Shown here piece after piece: positions 11,762 to 24,454 of a stretch of 64,000 bases of DNA. Origin of the DNA: Cycas panzhihuaensis. Lineage: Eukaryota; Cycadophyta. Every line of letters begins with the position of its first letter. Position 1 is the stretch's first letter. The translations under genes and the position numbers were made by a program. Under the pieces are notes generated by a model. That model did no database searches and was not told the origin of the DNA. It saw nothing but the letters and a program-made list of their open reading frames with translations. Location: assembly GCA_023213395.1 (NCBI GenBank), contig CM041465.1, forward strand, positions 233,251,741 through 233,315,740, given 5' to 3'.

Positions 11762-12964
11762 ATCTTGACTACAAGCAGTTGAGAGAGTTAGGAGACTACT
11801 ATGTGATCTTATTGAGAGTAATGTTTTTCATCTCATTTCTTCCTTGGAGAATTGTTATATGGTGTCAGATGTAAGTGATGCCCTACTTCCTACATTTGCT
11901 TATGGTTGAGTTAGTGCATTAGTCTCTAAATAGTTGATCATTAAATTGGTCTTAAATATAAGGTCTAACTCCATATAACTCTTCTTTGCATTGGTCCTCA
12001 TCTACTTCTTTCCTAAGCTAGTATGACATACATATTTTGTAATTAGGTAGGCTAGTTTAGGTTTCTATATGGGGATTAGATCATCCCTAGAATGCTAAGG
12101 TTATACATCGTTTATAAGCATTTATGCTCTACCAATTCTTCTTTCTTTTAGAAGTTTATTGTATGATGTTTTCCTTTTCTAAGAGGGATAGACAGTTAAA
12201 TTATCTACCCATTGTTTGTTTCCTATTTCTCATGCTATATCATAGTTTTAATTTTATGTGTTAAAGTCTATTTTACTCCTCCTTGTATACTTATTTCCCT
12301 AGCAACTATTATCACCTAATTTATCTATATATTTTAGTCTACCTATACTTTTATACTGATCACCTACTCTTCACCTCTTTTGCATCCCCTTTCCCATAGA
12401 GAGGGATAATAAGATATATTCCCCAAAATTTGGCCCATATATTTAAAGGCCTTATGATTATTAAGGACCTTTACATTAGTTAAGTATAAATAAGTTGAAT
12501 TCATTAATGTTTAAAATATTTTAGGTAATATATTTGTTATTTATAAAGTTATGTCATTGCCACATGAATCTCATTAAGAGAATCTATTTAGAAAAGTAGA
12601 TTTTGAGATAGGTTATGATTAGAATGAATGGATTTCATATTAGATATGGTTCACTCCTTAATATTTGGGATTTTCTATGAGATAACAATTTAAACTCTAT
12701 TCTATAAGGCTTCTTCTAATATGGTGGTCAATGGACATGTTTCTTAATATATTGTCTAGTTAAATATGTCACTAATAAATCATAGATCCATCAATTTATG
12801 TTAATGTTATAAATGGATTAGTTTACTATTAGATAAAGATAACCACTATAATTTCTTTATGGTTAGTTTATTGATGGTGCCAATTCCATATGTTATGTAC
12901 TTATTCATCAAATATGAATTATATTTTGTTTTATTAGGATGTATTAATCATGATGTAAACACTA
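11762..12964. other. AT-rich DNA between E1 and S2, no recognised gene
   Basis: No LTR pair, protein motif or RNA gene recognised. Short frames only. Confidence 0.55.
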
Positions 12965-12969
12965 GTTTA

Positions 12970-13631
12970 TGTTGAAAAGATAAGGTCCCAATAACCTGAA
13001 ACCACCACTAAGATCTAAACTATTTTATAACTAGTTACAGGAATTGAAGCTGAAATTTAACATGCAAGTTCTTAAACCAAAGATAATATAATAAAATGAA
13101 TTAGAAAGCTAAAGCATCATATATACACCTGATATAACGTGGTAAAACCCTACTAGTATGCTAAGTAAACATCCACATAGGAAAGGTATCGATCTTTATT
13201 ATCAAAGAATAGAGAAAATGTATATAATTTGTAACAAAATGCTCACAGCAACAACAACCAGCCACCCAACTCTTCATAGTACATCCAATACATTGAACAT
13301 AATCAACATAATGAAAAAACACCTTAAATTGGGCTATATGAAAGAGTCATACAAGGCACAAATCTCGACCATATAATCTAAGGTATTTTGAGTGAACGAC
13401 CCTGATTCTCTTTACAATTTAGTATGTTTTTCAGTGCTAAAATTTTGGGTCGGGGGCTATCGCCCTTGAACCCCCTCTTTACCAGGGGGGTTTCAGCTCC
13501 CCCTGCACACCCTTAGCCAAGGGGGGCTCTGGCCCCCCTTAGAACCCCCCTGAGGAAGTTTGGGGGTGAAACCGCATTGCCAACCTATCAAAATTTTAGC
13601 CTCTAAAATAGTGTTGGCACATTATCTAATT
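12970..13631 (-). mobile_element. S2: solo LTR of the E11 family
   Basis: About 662 bp, reverse-complement match to the E11 LTR and to S1. It starts TGTTGAAAAG, is flanked by a perfect 5-bp duplication gttta (12965-12969 and 13632-13636), and has no internal sequence. It keeps the full GC-rich island (about 13440-13575), with several complementary C- and G-runs. The 72-codon frame at 13158-13376 is a chance frame within the LTR. Confidence 0.92.
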
Positions 13632-13636
13632 GTTTA

Positions 13637-15247
13637 ATTCATATTAAATGTATAAATATGATGTTTTGACTTATAATATAAGATTCTTATTAAATATATA
13701 AGGTCACTTTGTAATTTATAACAGACTAGTAAACACTTTATTAGAAGAAATATATTTGATTACAATTGATTAAGAAATCAGCCAACTAAAAAACTACATA
13801 TTACTTTTATCTACTATAAATATAAATCAAGTTCTCATATTAAATCATCACATTAAAATATTGTTTATTCTTCAATTTGAGACCCCCTTCCCAAAATCTA
13901 AAGTATTATACATGATTTCTTTTTCTCACATATAAGATATATATTTGTTGCTTATTATTTATTTGATGTTGCATTTAATTGCTTATATTTACATGATGTT
14001 TACCATATGCTATATTTGATTGAATATTTTTTAGTTTGTTTAAGCATAGTTACATCTCCTACAATAATTATATCTTTAATAATATTGTATGTTATGTATT
14101 TATAATAAAATTGGGTCAATGCTCAATACAATTATAATTTCTTCCATTATGATATCTTTTCATTTATTAAAACTCACTTATATTATTATATTTCTTTTAG
14201 ATTTTTTACTTAAATTTTAAATGTAATTACTTCTCTCACATAGCCTATTAATAATGGGAGCACCTGAAGGATAATGGCTTCAAGGGTTAACTTGCTAGGG
14301 CCTTAACTTTTGATTTAGGTATTCATTCAAGCCTTCTTTTTTTTTTTACATGTCTTTGAAAGTTAAATGTTATCGTTAAGGGAACTAGTAACTTAAGGTT
14401 CATTTACAAAAATTATTTAGGCCCATATGACATCACATAAAGGCCCAAAATTACATTTTAAAATTATTTTACTTTTGTAAAAAATAATAAATACCAATTT
14501 TCTTAGTTAGGTGATTAATTTTATGTTAATTATAATTTTACAAGATCTTATTATATATTTAAGTATTCATGGGATATTTTTTTAGTGAATTAGATCTTTT
14601 TAGAAAACTTACTAAAAATAACAAGTAGTTAGGAATTTACTAAAAATATAAAGTTTTTGAATCAAGAGTTTTCTTAATCCAAATCAGAGGAATAATTTTG
14701 GAAATTAGTTGTTAGAAATTTAACACAACTGGAGGGCTTATATTTATATATTTTTATATTATAAAGAGTGGGTTCTTTTAGTTTTAAAAAGAACATTATA
14801 AATTTTTATAAAGGTGTTCCTATATGTGATTTAACTCTATTTTACTCCAGATTTTCTTAATTCTTGCTTGTATGGTTTAAGAATCCACCGCCCTATCATC
14901 CGTTATTTTTATTGTCTTGAGTAGATATGAATTGAGTGGTCATGACTTGAAAATAAACTTAATGTGAGGACATTATACCTCTTTTACATTTCCATCTTCT
15001 TCCATTAGTCATATTTCATATTTCTTAATGCTAACTTCATAATTAAGCCCTAAAAAATAACATGTTTCTCCTAAAAATTAACTTCTATATAAATTTAAAG
15101 ATTTATTCTCTAAATTTTCTTATTATAAAAACTCTTTATTAAAGTCTATTCAAATCTTAAGCCTCTTTAGAGATATTTTGGTCTATAAAACCCTGTTTTC
15201 TTATTTGTTTATACTTACACAAGGTATTTTCTAGTTGAATTATAATT
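13637..15247. other. AT-rich DNA between S2 and E3, no recognised gene
   Basis: Low-complexity sequence with a poly(T) run at about 14337-14346. No retroelement protein or RNA gene was recognised. Confidence 0.55.
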
Positions 15248-15252
15248 TTTCT

Positions 15253-15538
15253 TATTAGAATAATGCTTGTATTAGGGTGATTACCTACCTTGGGGAGATT
15301 ACCCACATTGCAGTAATAATCCAAATCATAAGAGATATCTTAGTAGCACTTTTGTCAGTCATTTGTCAACACCAAACAATAGTAGACTTTAAGAGGTATA
15401 CTGAATCTTCTCAGTCTCGCCTATTTATTTAGGGGATTCAAAGACCCTAGTATTTATCAATACCACCATCCTCATGGATTGATGGTTATGTCTTCTTTCT
15501 TATATTTTATTCTATTCCTTTGTCCTCTAATTCTATCA
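15253..15538 (+). repeat. E3 5' LTR
   Basis: 286 bp, TATTAG...TATCA. It is followed by a 2-bp spacer and the primer site. The minus-strand 75-codon frame at 15472-15699 spans the LTR end and primer site and is not a gene. Confidence 0.92.
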
Positions 15539-15540
15539 TT

Positions 15541-15552
15541 TGGTATCAAAGC
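15541..15552 (+). promoter_or_regulatory. E3 primer-binding site
   Basis: tggtatcaaagc, initiator tRNA-Met type, two bases after the LTR. Confidence 0.9.
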
Positions 15553-16242
15553 AAGTAAAATGCATAAACTTTTTTTAAATGTGCTAAGTTTTGTTTTAAG
15601 GAGGTTGTTTTGAATTAAGCACCTATTTCTACCATAAAAAGGATATTTATTATTAGTAGGACCCATTTTCAGATTTGATAACTCTAAAGTATTATGCATT
15701 TTTAACTAAATGAAATGAGTGACCATACAACTGTTGGATTTCCATTTGATAGCTTTTTCAATGACTGAAAGTTGATGAAAATTTTCTTTGTACTTCATGT
15801 GCTAAAAGGCTCTTTATCTCTTTTGATCTCCTTGTACTTTTTAATGAATAACTTATCATATAAAAAGTTAGAATTAAGTGTTATTTAAAGCATTGGGTCT
15901 ACATTTTGATCATCTATTGAGTGAATAATCTCTTAAAAACTTTTGAAGTTATTTGATATAATATTTTTATAGTGAAAGTTGATGCTAGTTTATAGGCTTT
16001 CTATAAGTTAACCCTTGAATAATTCTAGTAAAACTTCAACTTGTAATCATCATTAATACAAACGTCTTACTTTAGAGGAGGTTAAATCCCAACTGCAATA
16101 CTTATGCATGTCTCGAAGTTGAATGGAGACAAGTTTTGTTTATCTTTTTTAGTGTCTTTATTTCTTATTCAATTGTATTTTATTATTTTATTTAAGCACT
16201 TTACTTTTTCAAAGAAGTATATTTCAAAGAAATCTTTTCATC
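15553..16242 (+). other. E3 leader
   Basis: About 690 bp of AT-rich sequence between primer site and gag start. No coding signal seen. Confidence 0.6.
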
Positions 16243-16872
16243 ATGGCCTTAAGCATAAGTAATATAATAGTTTTAAAGTTTAATGGTACTAACTTTTTGA
16301 ATTATAGTTAAAAGTATGAAACCTATCTTTATGTCAAAAGATATATGAGACTTGATTGAAACAAGTCATAGAGCACTTGATGCTAAAGCTATTAGAGACT
16401 AAAAGAAGACCTATAAAGAGAATAAAAAGTAAGATAATGAAGCCTTGGCATTCATCTTTTAAGTATTGAAGAATCACATTTTATCAAGGGTTAGTGAAGT
16501 AACTATATCAAAGGAGGCATGGGATGCATTGAAGACCACCTATGAAGGAGTTGTTATATCAAAACTCTAAACATTGAGGAGTAAGTTTGAAAATTATAAG
16601 ATAAATAATAATAAAGGAGTAAATAACTTCATAACTAAATATAAGGCCTAGTTAATCAAATGAAGGCCTTAGAAGAAGTCATTAGTGGATAAAGTATGGT
16701 AGAGAAGATCTTAATATGTGTTGGTGATATTAAAAGGTCTAAAATAGTTATAGTTAAAATAGTTATAGTAAGTATTGATCAATTACGTATAATGTTACTT
16801 ATTGTAGAAGAGATAAAGTAAGGTAATAAATTTTTAGAGCATACATTTATGAGTAAGGTAAAGATTAGGCCT
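16243..16872 (+). pseudogene. E3 gag, N-terminal part
   Basis: Starts MALSISN at 16243. The DUF4219-like KFNGTNFLNYS is followed by UBN2-type stretches such as KEAWDALKTTYEG (about 16515) and LRSKFENYK (about 16575), broken by several stops and at least one shift. The gag stops at 16872, where E4 inserted, and continues at about 24455. As in other copia elements it would have formed the particle shell and bound the RNA. Confidence 0.85.
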
Positions 16873-17131
16873 TGAAATAGGTTAATGTCACAAGATTATT
16901 ACATAAGTTGATCACTTAAGTAAAATGCACTTTCATGTGTATTATGTGTAATTTTATTTCATCTAACTCTAATTCTCTCTCTCTCAATATAAAAGTAAAA
17001 TCTCAATGGAGGAGGCTCGTTCTTATCTCCCAATTTTGTGAGAGCTACTCTCTTTTTCTCAAGTCTCTCTTACTTCCATATTTTCCTTTGTGTTTAGTGA
17101 ATGGAGATAAAAGATAGATCCACTCTCTTCA
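16873..17131 (+). repeat. E4 5' LTR
   Basis: Starts TGAAATAGG and ends TCTTCA. It carries a (CT)n stretch near 16975, which is weaker in the 3' copy. The same LTR type occurs at 61041 (E10). Confidence 0.93.
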
Positions 17132-17133
17132 TG

Positions 17134-17145
17134 TGGTATTAGAGC
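17134..17145 (+). promoter_or_regulatory. E4 primer-binding site
   Basis: tggtattagagc, two bases after the LTR. Confidence 0.9.
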
Positions 17146-19164
17146 TTACTTCCTTTATATTCCTCACTTATACTTGTAATGGAGCCATCACTTCCTTCTC
17201 CACCACAATCCATGTGGTGAAGAAGATTGTGAAAGTGGATTTAGAAATATTTTCAAGTTTTTATTATAGTATATTTAGTATTATTTATTTTTCTTTTTTC
17301 TTTTACAAGTTTAGAAGCACAATACAAGAAGTTGTAAAGCCCAAGGATTCCAATCCTTTGGTATCCATTTATGTTATATCATTATTCTTTTCTTTTCCCT
17401 CTTTTTGTCCATTTAATAAGGAAAAATACTACTAAAAATTTTCTAGCTTTTAGAAGAATGATTATAAGGGGAGATTCTACCTACTTTTTTTAAGAATTTA
17501 GATCTATTTAAAATATCCATAATTGTGTGCTCTTACCTTACCCATATTGGGATCCTAGTGATTAAAAAATAATAGAAATTTCATATGGTATCATGTGTTA
17601 ATGAAATATTTACAAGTTAAATTTTCTACAGAAATAAAATTTGCTTGTTGAACTTCACAAGTCTACCAAAAATTCTACAGAGCTCCAATTGACTTGATTC
17701 TAATTACTAAAGATAATTCTCCAAGTCTAATTTCTAACGTAAAAATTGGCACCTAATTTTGTTGCTGTATAAGAAAGTTATTGCTATTTTGGTAAACAAT
17801 AGTTATTTTTAGTAAGAATTTTAGAAAATTATATTCTGCCAAATTTATGGGATTGCCAAAAATTTTACAAAACTTATTTGGACTTGATTCTACTTCTTGA
17901 AGATGAAACTCTGAGTCTAGTTTATAGTACAAAAACAAACACTCAATTTTGTTATTATGGGAGAAAGTTATTACTATTTTAGTAAAGAATGTTTTTTTAT
18001 ATTTAAAAACAAAAGTGAAAAATTTTTCTTCCTTCTTTTTATAAGGCTTTAAAGCCTATTGTAAAAGTAAGTTAAAAAACACCTGGATCAGAGTAATATC
18101 TGGTGTCCTCACTCACTTATCAGCATTATATTTCAACACTCCAAAATCACTTCAAGTAAGCACTCTAAAGATGCTCTAAGTAAGTACTCCAAAGGCACTT
18201 TAAGTAAGCACTCTATTTTTAGTTATATATATACGTTTGATGCAAATTTGATAATCTTTTCACTCTCCCTAAGAGGAATGCATCACACATATTATTTTCC
18301 ACTATCTTATATTTATTCACACACTCACCAAGGTTGAGATACCTTAGTTGGCTGAATGTCGTGCCATAAAAGAGGTGTGGGTTTCAAGTTGGAACTGGAC
18401 TAAACTAGAATATTGGTAAGGTTTGGTTAGCCATACCATCATGCCTCAATCAGGGATCATCCTAATAACCAACCAAGAAAACTAAAAATTTAATATAATA
18501 TTAAAATATAAGCAATCTAATATCCATCATAGCCATGGATATGCATGAACCACTCTTCAGAGGAGATATGTACCTACTCATTGGTGAACTAAGTGAAGAT
18601 TGGAAGTACCTAGGCTCTATTATGAATTAGATTTCATCACCAAACATAATTATATGTAGCATACATAAAGTCTAACTTGATTCTACTAGAAGCCTAGGCA
18701 TCCCTTCAACAACCTCAATTACATATTAGACATGAGTTAGAGGTTATTGGGTTGATTATACATCCTACATTTAAGTTTTAAGTTGTGTACACCTAATGAT
18801 GTGAGCTTCCACATTGCCCTAAAATCTTATATATCGATCACTTACTAATTTATAAAAAGTTATCTATAATGTAATCACAATCATAGTGCTTCTCATATTC
18901 TTGCTACATTAGGTTAATATTTGCCATAAGTGTTAGTGGGTAATTTTTAACATAGTACTTCTCATATTGCTGCTGCATTAGGTTAATATTTGTCACAAGT
19001 ATTGGTGACTTTTCTCTATGTTACTTCCTTTATCTTTAAGTAACCATTCTCACTTCTTCTTCCTTCTGCTACACTACTTCATTGTATCTCCTATTAGTGA
19101 TTGGTCATTTATGGCTATCACTTATATAATCCCTTGTTCATTTCTTCCCTTCTCAAAAGACACC
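17146..19164 (+). other. E4 leader with tandem repeats
   Basis: A leader of about 2 kb ahead of gag. It contains a diverged direct duplication of about 200 bp (about 17640-17790 and 17850-18000, each with a ttgattct...aagttattgctattt-like layout). There is a 24-bp unit three times at 18136-18207, each copy ending in aagtaag. A duplication of about 75 bp lies at about 18880-19010 (cttctcatattc and cttctcatattg). The frames at 17133-17435 and 17753-17938 show no known motif. The repeats suggest a structural rather than coding role. Confidence 0.7.
18136..18213 (+). repeat. 24-bp tandem repeat, three copies plus a partial fourth
   Basis: Units begin cactccaaa, cactctaaa and tactccaaa and each ends aagtaag. 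A partial unit cactct follows. Confidence 0.85.
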
Positions 19165-20140
19165 ATGTCTTCACAGTTTAAGTAAAATATGAACGACATT
19201 CTTAAAGGAAAAGGAAAGTGGGACATTTGGTTCACTGGTGTCAAAAATGCTATAAGGTATGAGGGTATTTGGAGAGATCACTTGTAACTTACACCATTTG
19301 TTACTACTACAACTACCATAGCTGCTTCTAGAAGAACTGCTCCTACTGAAGCTGCAACTAAACACCACTGGAAACTTGATGATGATAAAATTTATGCAAG
19401 GATACTTTGTCACTAATTATTCCCTATATAATCTCATTGATGAAGCTATACATGATATAGCATGGAAAGTTCTTGAAGTTTTCAAGAAGAACTTTGACAC
19501 TAAATCAGACTTAGAATTTATTTAATTAGTGTTGAAGATAAACAAATTAAAAATATAGAAAGAACACACAAGTGAGAAAATTAATCTCCTTTGTCCAATC
19601 AAATAAGCCATCGATAAAGATTTCAAGACTCAATGAATGTATTACATGGGCTTTCTTAATTCAATCATATCTCCATATTCCATATTACAAAAATCTATTA
19701 GGAAGTCTTCAATCTAGTGGCACCTTGAAGACCCTAAATTTTGAGGCTCTTGCTAATAAGTTCATTGAATTTGATAAGACCTTTAATACTAACTTTACTA
19801 TTACATCAGATCTAGTTGATATTATTTTTGAAGTGCAAGAAGATCTTTTTTATACTAAAAATTAAGATCAATCCTCTTATAGAGGTTTTAATTCCTATAG
19901 AAGAGGTAAAGGTAGATAACAAGCAGAACATCCTCATGGTCAACAAGCTCCTCAACTCTAATAAAAATAATATCAAGGCCAAGGCTAAAATAATCAGCCT
20001 AGGCCTAAATCCAATAATCAAAGACAATCCAATCAGTCCAATACTTATTATGAGACTAGAAATCAAATAATTATATGTTAAAGATATTATAGAAAAGAGC
20101 ACTATGTTAAAAAATTATAGAACTACCACTAATAAACTAC
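19165..20140 (+). pseudogene. E4 gag
   Basis: Begins MSSQFK at 19165, with a stop right after. GKGKWDIWFTGVKNAIRYEG follows, a gag-like start with spaced Trp. The longest open piece (19572-19865) covers the middle of gag. The region ends in a decayed zinc knuckle at about 20070-20110 (C, two residues, Y for C, YRKE, H, four residues, then Leu where Cys is expected). It is poorly conserved with the other copia gags in the window. The minus-strand frames 19171-19413 and 19812-20102 are shadows. Confidence 0.7.
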
Positions 20141-20339
20141 CAAGCTATCAACAACACCATGGTGCATATAATATTGATAATACTTCTTTTGAAGATGTTT
20201 TTGGTGGAATGTAATTTGCTCATACACACCTTTAAAGAATTGGGACCACTTCATCAAATGTTATTGATAGACTCACTAAGTATATTGAGGCTCATTATGA
20301 CTATGCTTATTTACTTTTGACTTTACCACTTAGAGTTGT

Positions 20340-23300
20340 AAATAGTGCCACCTCAAATACTTCATCTTGGATCAAGGATACTGGAGCAACATAATATATA
20401 ACTTGTCATCACCAGTTCTTTTAAGATTTTAACTCTAAAGTCTGTGGTATTGTACACATAACTGACAAATCATCTTAGCTAATCGAAGGACTTAGAACTG
20501 TTTGCCTAAAACTCCCAAGCCTTCCAGATTTTACCCTTATTGATGGTTTATATATTCCTACTTTGATGTAGAACCTACTCCCCCTCTCTACCCTTGTCTC
20601 TCATGGATTTAACCTGAGTGTAACTGTAAATAATCAAACTCTTAGTGTCATTCACCCTCCTTCAAATACTATGGTTATGACCAAAATTCTTAATGGAAAA
20701 CTTTTTTGTCTAACTGGCTCACCATCATCTGAAGCTAACTATGTTGATGATGACTCTACTTTTACCACAACCCTGACTCCTCAAAAGTTATCCAAAGTAG
20801 CCCTATGCCATGCTCATATGGACTAAATAAAAATTAATTATTTAAGAGAACTACATGCTACTCTTCCTAGTATGCCTAGGCTCTCCTCTAAGCCCTTCAA
20901 ATGTAAAGCATATATCATTTCCAAATCTTAAAGATAACCCTTTCCTCATAGTCAATGGAAATCTAACCAACCTTTGCAGCTTGTACACTCAGATATACGC
21001 GGTCCTATGGCCATCCCTTCTCTCAAATAGAAGTGGTACTATATTAATTTTATTGATGATTTTACCAAGAAAGTATAGGTTGCTTTTCTTGCAAAGAAAG
21101 ATGAAGCTTTTTTTATGTTTCAAGCTTTTAAGGCCTGTATGGAAAATGAATCTAGATTTAAGATCAAAATATATAGGACTGATAATAGAGGCGAGTATAC
21201 CTCCAACGAGTTTAAATCATACCTACATCACCATGGGATCAAATATCACCATTTTTGTAGATATACCTCAACAATATAAGGTTATCAAGTGTATGAACAG
21301 GACCATCATGAACATGGCTCGTGCTATATTCGTATATAAGAACATCCTTGTCTATCATTGGGTCAAGGCTATATGGACTGCCATATATTGCATCAACACT
21401 ATTAGTCCCTCTAAGGTTAGCCCCTCTCCATATGAAATGTGGTATGGATAAATCCCCTCTATCTCTCACTTCAAAATTTTTAGCTCTATTTGTTATGCTC
21501 ACATTCTAGAGGAACATAGAAATAAACTCTGAGATAGAGCCCTCAAAGGCATCTTTATTAGATACCTTATGGACAAAAAGGGATACAAGGTTTTTCTACC
21601 TTCACAGTACAAAATCATCATCACTAGAGATGTTATCTTTGTGGAGATTGAAGATTAATTACTCAAATTTGACTCTAAGATGCCTTTATACTGATTTAAC
21701 TATGCTACTAAATTTGATGTCTAGATTCTAAAATTTAGGGGAGGAGATGCTCAACAGTTACTCAAAATCTTAGAATCTAACAATAAAGCCCTAGATGATA
21801 CAAGTTGTAACTCCTAGCCAATGTATGTATATCCAACACCATTATTTGAGAATATCAAAGTTGACAAAGGCAAAGCCATAGTAGAAGAACCACCTTCTCT
21901 AACATTAGTGGCTGGCCCATCTTCTCTAGTATTATCAACTTCCTCTATGCCAAACATTTCACATGATCCTTTTTAGGATCAAAATGAAGACCAAGAGTGT
22001 GTGGAAATAAAAATCTCATTCCCAACTTGAGGTTTTCATGAAGTCTACTAGCTACATAAGGATATGTGACTAGATGAAGTAGGCCAAACTGGCACTAAAA
22101 GTGCCCATAGAGTAAGGATGTATGAATTACTTTCTGTTGAGCTTGAACCAGCATAATTACACTTTGCTTTTAATGCAGAGCCTCTAACATACCAAGAAGC
22201 TATAAAGCATACAACTTAGAGAAATATCATAAATGAAGAGTACCAATTTCTTATCAAGAATAGTACATGGGAGCTTGTTGATCTGCCACTTAGAAGAAAG
22301 ATAGTTCAAAATAAATAAGTATTCAAAAATAAGTACAAATCAGAGGGCACCCTAGAAAAACATAAGACAAGGTTGGTAGAAAAAGGATTCACATAAAGTG
22401 AAGGCATTGACTTTACTAAAATCTTTGTTCTTATAATCAAGTGGCCTATAATCAAACTCTTATAGCCTTGGCTGCTCAACAGGGTTAAAAAATCTACCAA
22501 CTTGATGTTAAGACCACATTTCTTAATAGGGATCTTAAAGAAGAAATTTACGTCGTTTAGCTAGAAGGATATGAGATTGTCAGTTAGGAGCATAAGGTTT
22601 GTAGGCTTAGAAAGTCCTTGCATGGCCTAAAACAACCCCCTCATGTTTGTCTTACCAAGTTGTCTGAAAGAATGAAGCAACTTAGATATAAGGTTTGTAA
22701 CTATCAAGATATTAATATAACACTATTCATCAAGTGCCAAAATGATAAAGTCACTTACCTCTTAATCTTTATGAATAATATACTAGTAATAGGGAGCGGT
22801 AAATAGGTAATTAGCTAGATGAAGAAGGACCTTGCTAAAACTTTTAAATTATTTGATCTCAAGTTGATAAAATATAACTTAAGAATTGAAGTAACTTAAA
22901 AGAATGGCAAAATCATTCTCTCTCAGGAAAAATATATCAACGATCTTATGACAAAGTTTTAATTGGAAGGTGCTCGACTAGTGGCTATACCTATGGAACC
23001 TAATGTTAAACTCTCAGCTGATAGTGATACTCGGGAGGCAGATGCAATGCTCTATAGGCAACTTATAGGTAGTCTTATCTATACTACTAACACAAGGCCA
23101 GATATTGCATACTCTATTGGCATTCTTATAAAATTCATGACAAATCCTAAGTAGAATCACTAGCAAGCTATAATATGAGTGTTGAGGTACCTGAAGATGA
23201 CCAGTAAATATGGTTTACTGTATGAACCTAATACAGAATTTAAACTTTATACATACATAGACTCAAACTTTGCTAGAGATAAAGATATAGGAAGATTTAC

Positions 23301-23720
23301 ATCTGGGTATGTAACATTTCTTAAAATAGCACCAATATGATGGAGATCTAGATGGTAGAAGATAATTGCAAACTCAACTACCAAAGTTGAATATATTGTT
23401 GCTTCTGAGATAAATAAGGAGGTGATATGGCTTAGAAAATTGTTGAATATGTTAAATGCCACCCAACCAAGTTTTACTAACTTACGTATAGATAATCAGT
23501 CTACAATCCAAATGATTAAAAATTTGGTATATGATCATACCAAATATATAAGTATGAAAGTCCAAAAGATTAGAGAACTAGTTTATGATGGCACAATTTA
23601 ACTGGAATACTGCCCTAAAGAAGATCACATGGCTAATATCTTCACCAAACTACTAAAATTGGTGAAGTTTGAATAGTTCTAAAGGTAACTCAACCTTAGG
23701 GCCTCCATTTGCAATTAATT
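20340..23720 (+). pseudogene. E4 pol: protease, integrase, RT, RNase H
   Basis: Order as in copia. Protease is near 20365 (WIKDTGAT, intact Asp-Thr-Gly). Integrase is near 20975-21330 (LVHSDIRGP, YRTDNRGEY). The third catalytic acid, Glu in PQQNGVVERK-type proteins, is Lys here (21287-21289, AAG). RT remnants lie at about 22130-22810 and include MHGLKQPP at 22618. The YVDD box reads FMNN at 22768-22779, so both metal-binding Asp are lost. RNase H is near 23245-23640 (TYIDSNFARDKDIGRFTSGY, LRIDNQST). Open pieces at 20855-21451, 22618-22806 and 22963-23154 are fragments of this one reading. Stops are mostly TAA/TAG at expected Gln or Trp. Confidence 0.92.
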
Positions 23721-24140
23721 GAAGGAAATGATAATAGGGCCATCATACTCTGTCTCATTCCTGAAAATCCCTTATGGGTACAGAAGGACAAGAGTAATTC
23801 TCTACTCTATCCCATTTTTGAAAACCCCTTATAGGTATGAAATGATAAGGGTTGTATCATTTTGGAAAATCAAAACCTATGAAAACCTAAAAGGGTAAGG
23901 GGGATGACCAAATGGTATATGGAGACTCAGTAGATTTTATCTATAAAATTTATTGTATCGATTGGCTATATGGCTTTATTTAAAGAGCTTCCTGAGCTAA
24001 GTTAGTAGATTAGAAAGTTTATGGATTTTCTTCTCTATTAGGATTTCCCACAAAAGTGTCATAGTAGTTTACTTTATAAGAGGCTCAAATGAAGACCTCA
24101 TAGGATAGAATAAAATAGGATGAAATGACCTTCTACCATT
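23721..24140 (+). other. E4 region between RNase H and 3' LTR
   Basis: Noncoding. About three imperfect units of roughly 55 bp at 23755-23905 share a cctgaaaatcccttatgggta-like core. Function unknown. Confidence 0.55.
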
Positions 24141-24151
24141 AAGGAGGAGAT

Positions 24152-24449
24152 TGAAATAGGTTAATGTCACAAGGTCATTACATTAGTTTATTATTTCTAA
24201 AAAGGGTCTTAAGTGAACTTTAAATTAGATCACTTCAGTAAAATACACTTTCGTATGCATTATGTGTAATTTTATTTTACCTAACTCTAATCCTCCCTCT
24301 CTTAATATAAAAGTAAAAGCTCAATAGAGGAGGGTCATTCTTACCTCCACATTTTGTGAGAGCTACTCTTTTTTTCTCAAGTCTCTTTTACTCCCACATT
24401 TGCCTTTGTGTTTAGTGCATGGAGATGAAGGATAGATCTACTCTTTTCA
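24152..24449 (+). repeat. E4 3' LTR
   Basis: 298 bp, same ends as the 5' LTR (TGAAATAGG, TTTTCA). An extra segment of about 39 bp lies near its start compared with the 5' copy. It is followed by the duplication ggcct. Confidence 0.93.
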
Positions 24450-24454
24450 GGCCT

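Larger units (their letters stand above)
16873..24449 (+). mobile_element. E4: Ty1-copia retrotransposon nested in E3 gag
   Basis: LTRs at 16873-17131 (259 bp) and 24152-24449 (298 bp), a perfect 5-bp target duplication ggcct (16868-16872 and 24450-24454), primer site TGGTATTAGAGC at 17134-17145 and purine tract aaggaggaga at 24141-24150. The interior holds a 2-kb leader with tandem repeats, a divergent gag, protease, integrase, RT and RNase H. It is unusually long (7.6 kb) for copia because of the leader and a stretch of about 430 bp between RNase H and the 3' LTR. The LTR length difference comes from one indel of about 39 bp near 24180-24225. Many stops and substituted catalytic residues show it is dead. 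Confidence 0.95.
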
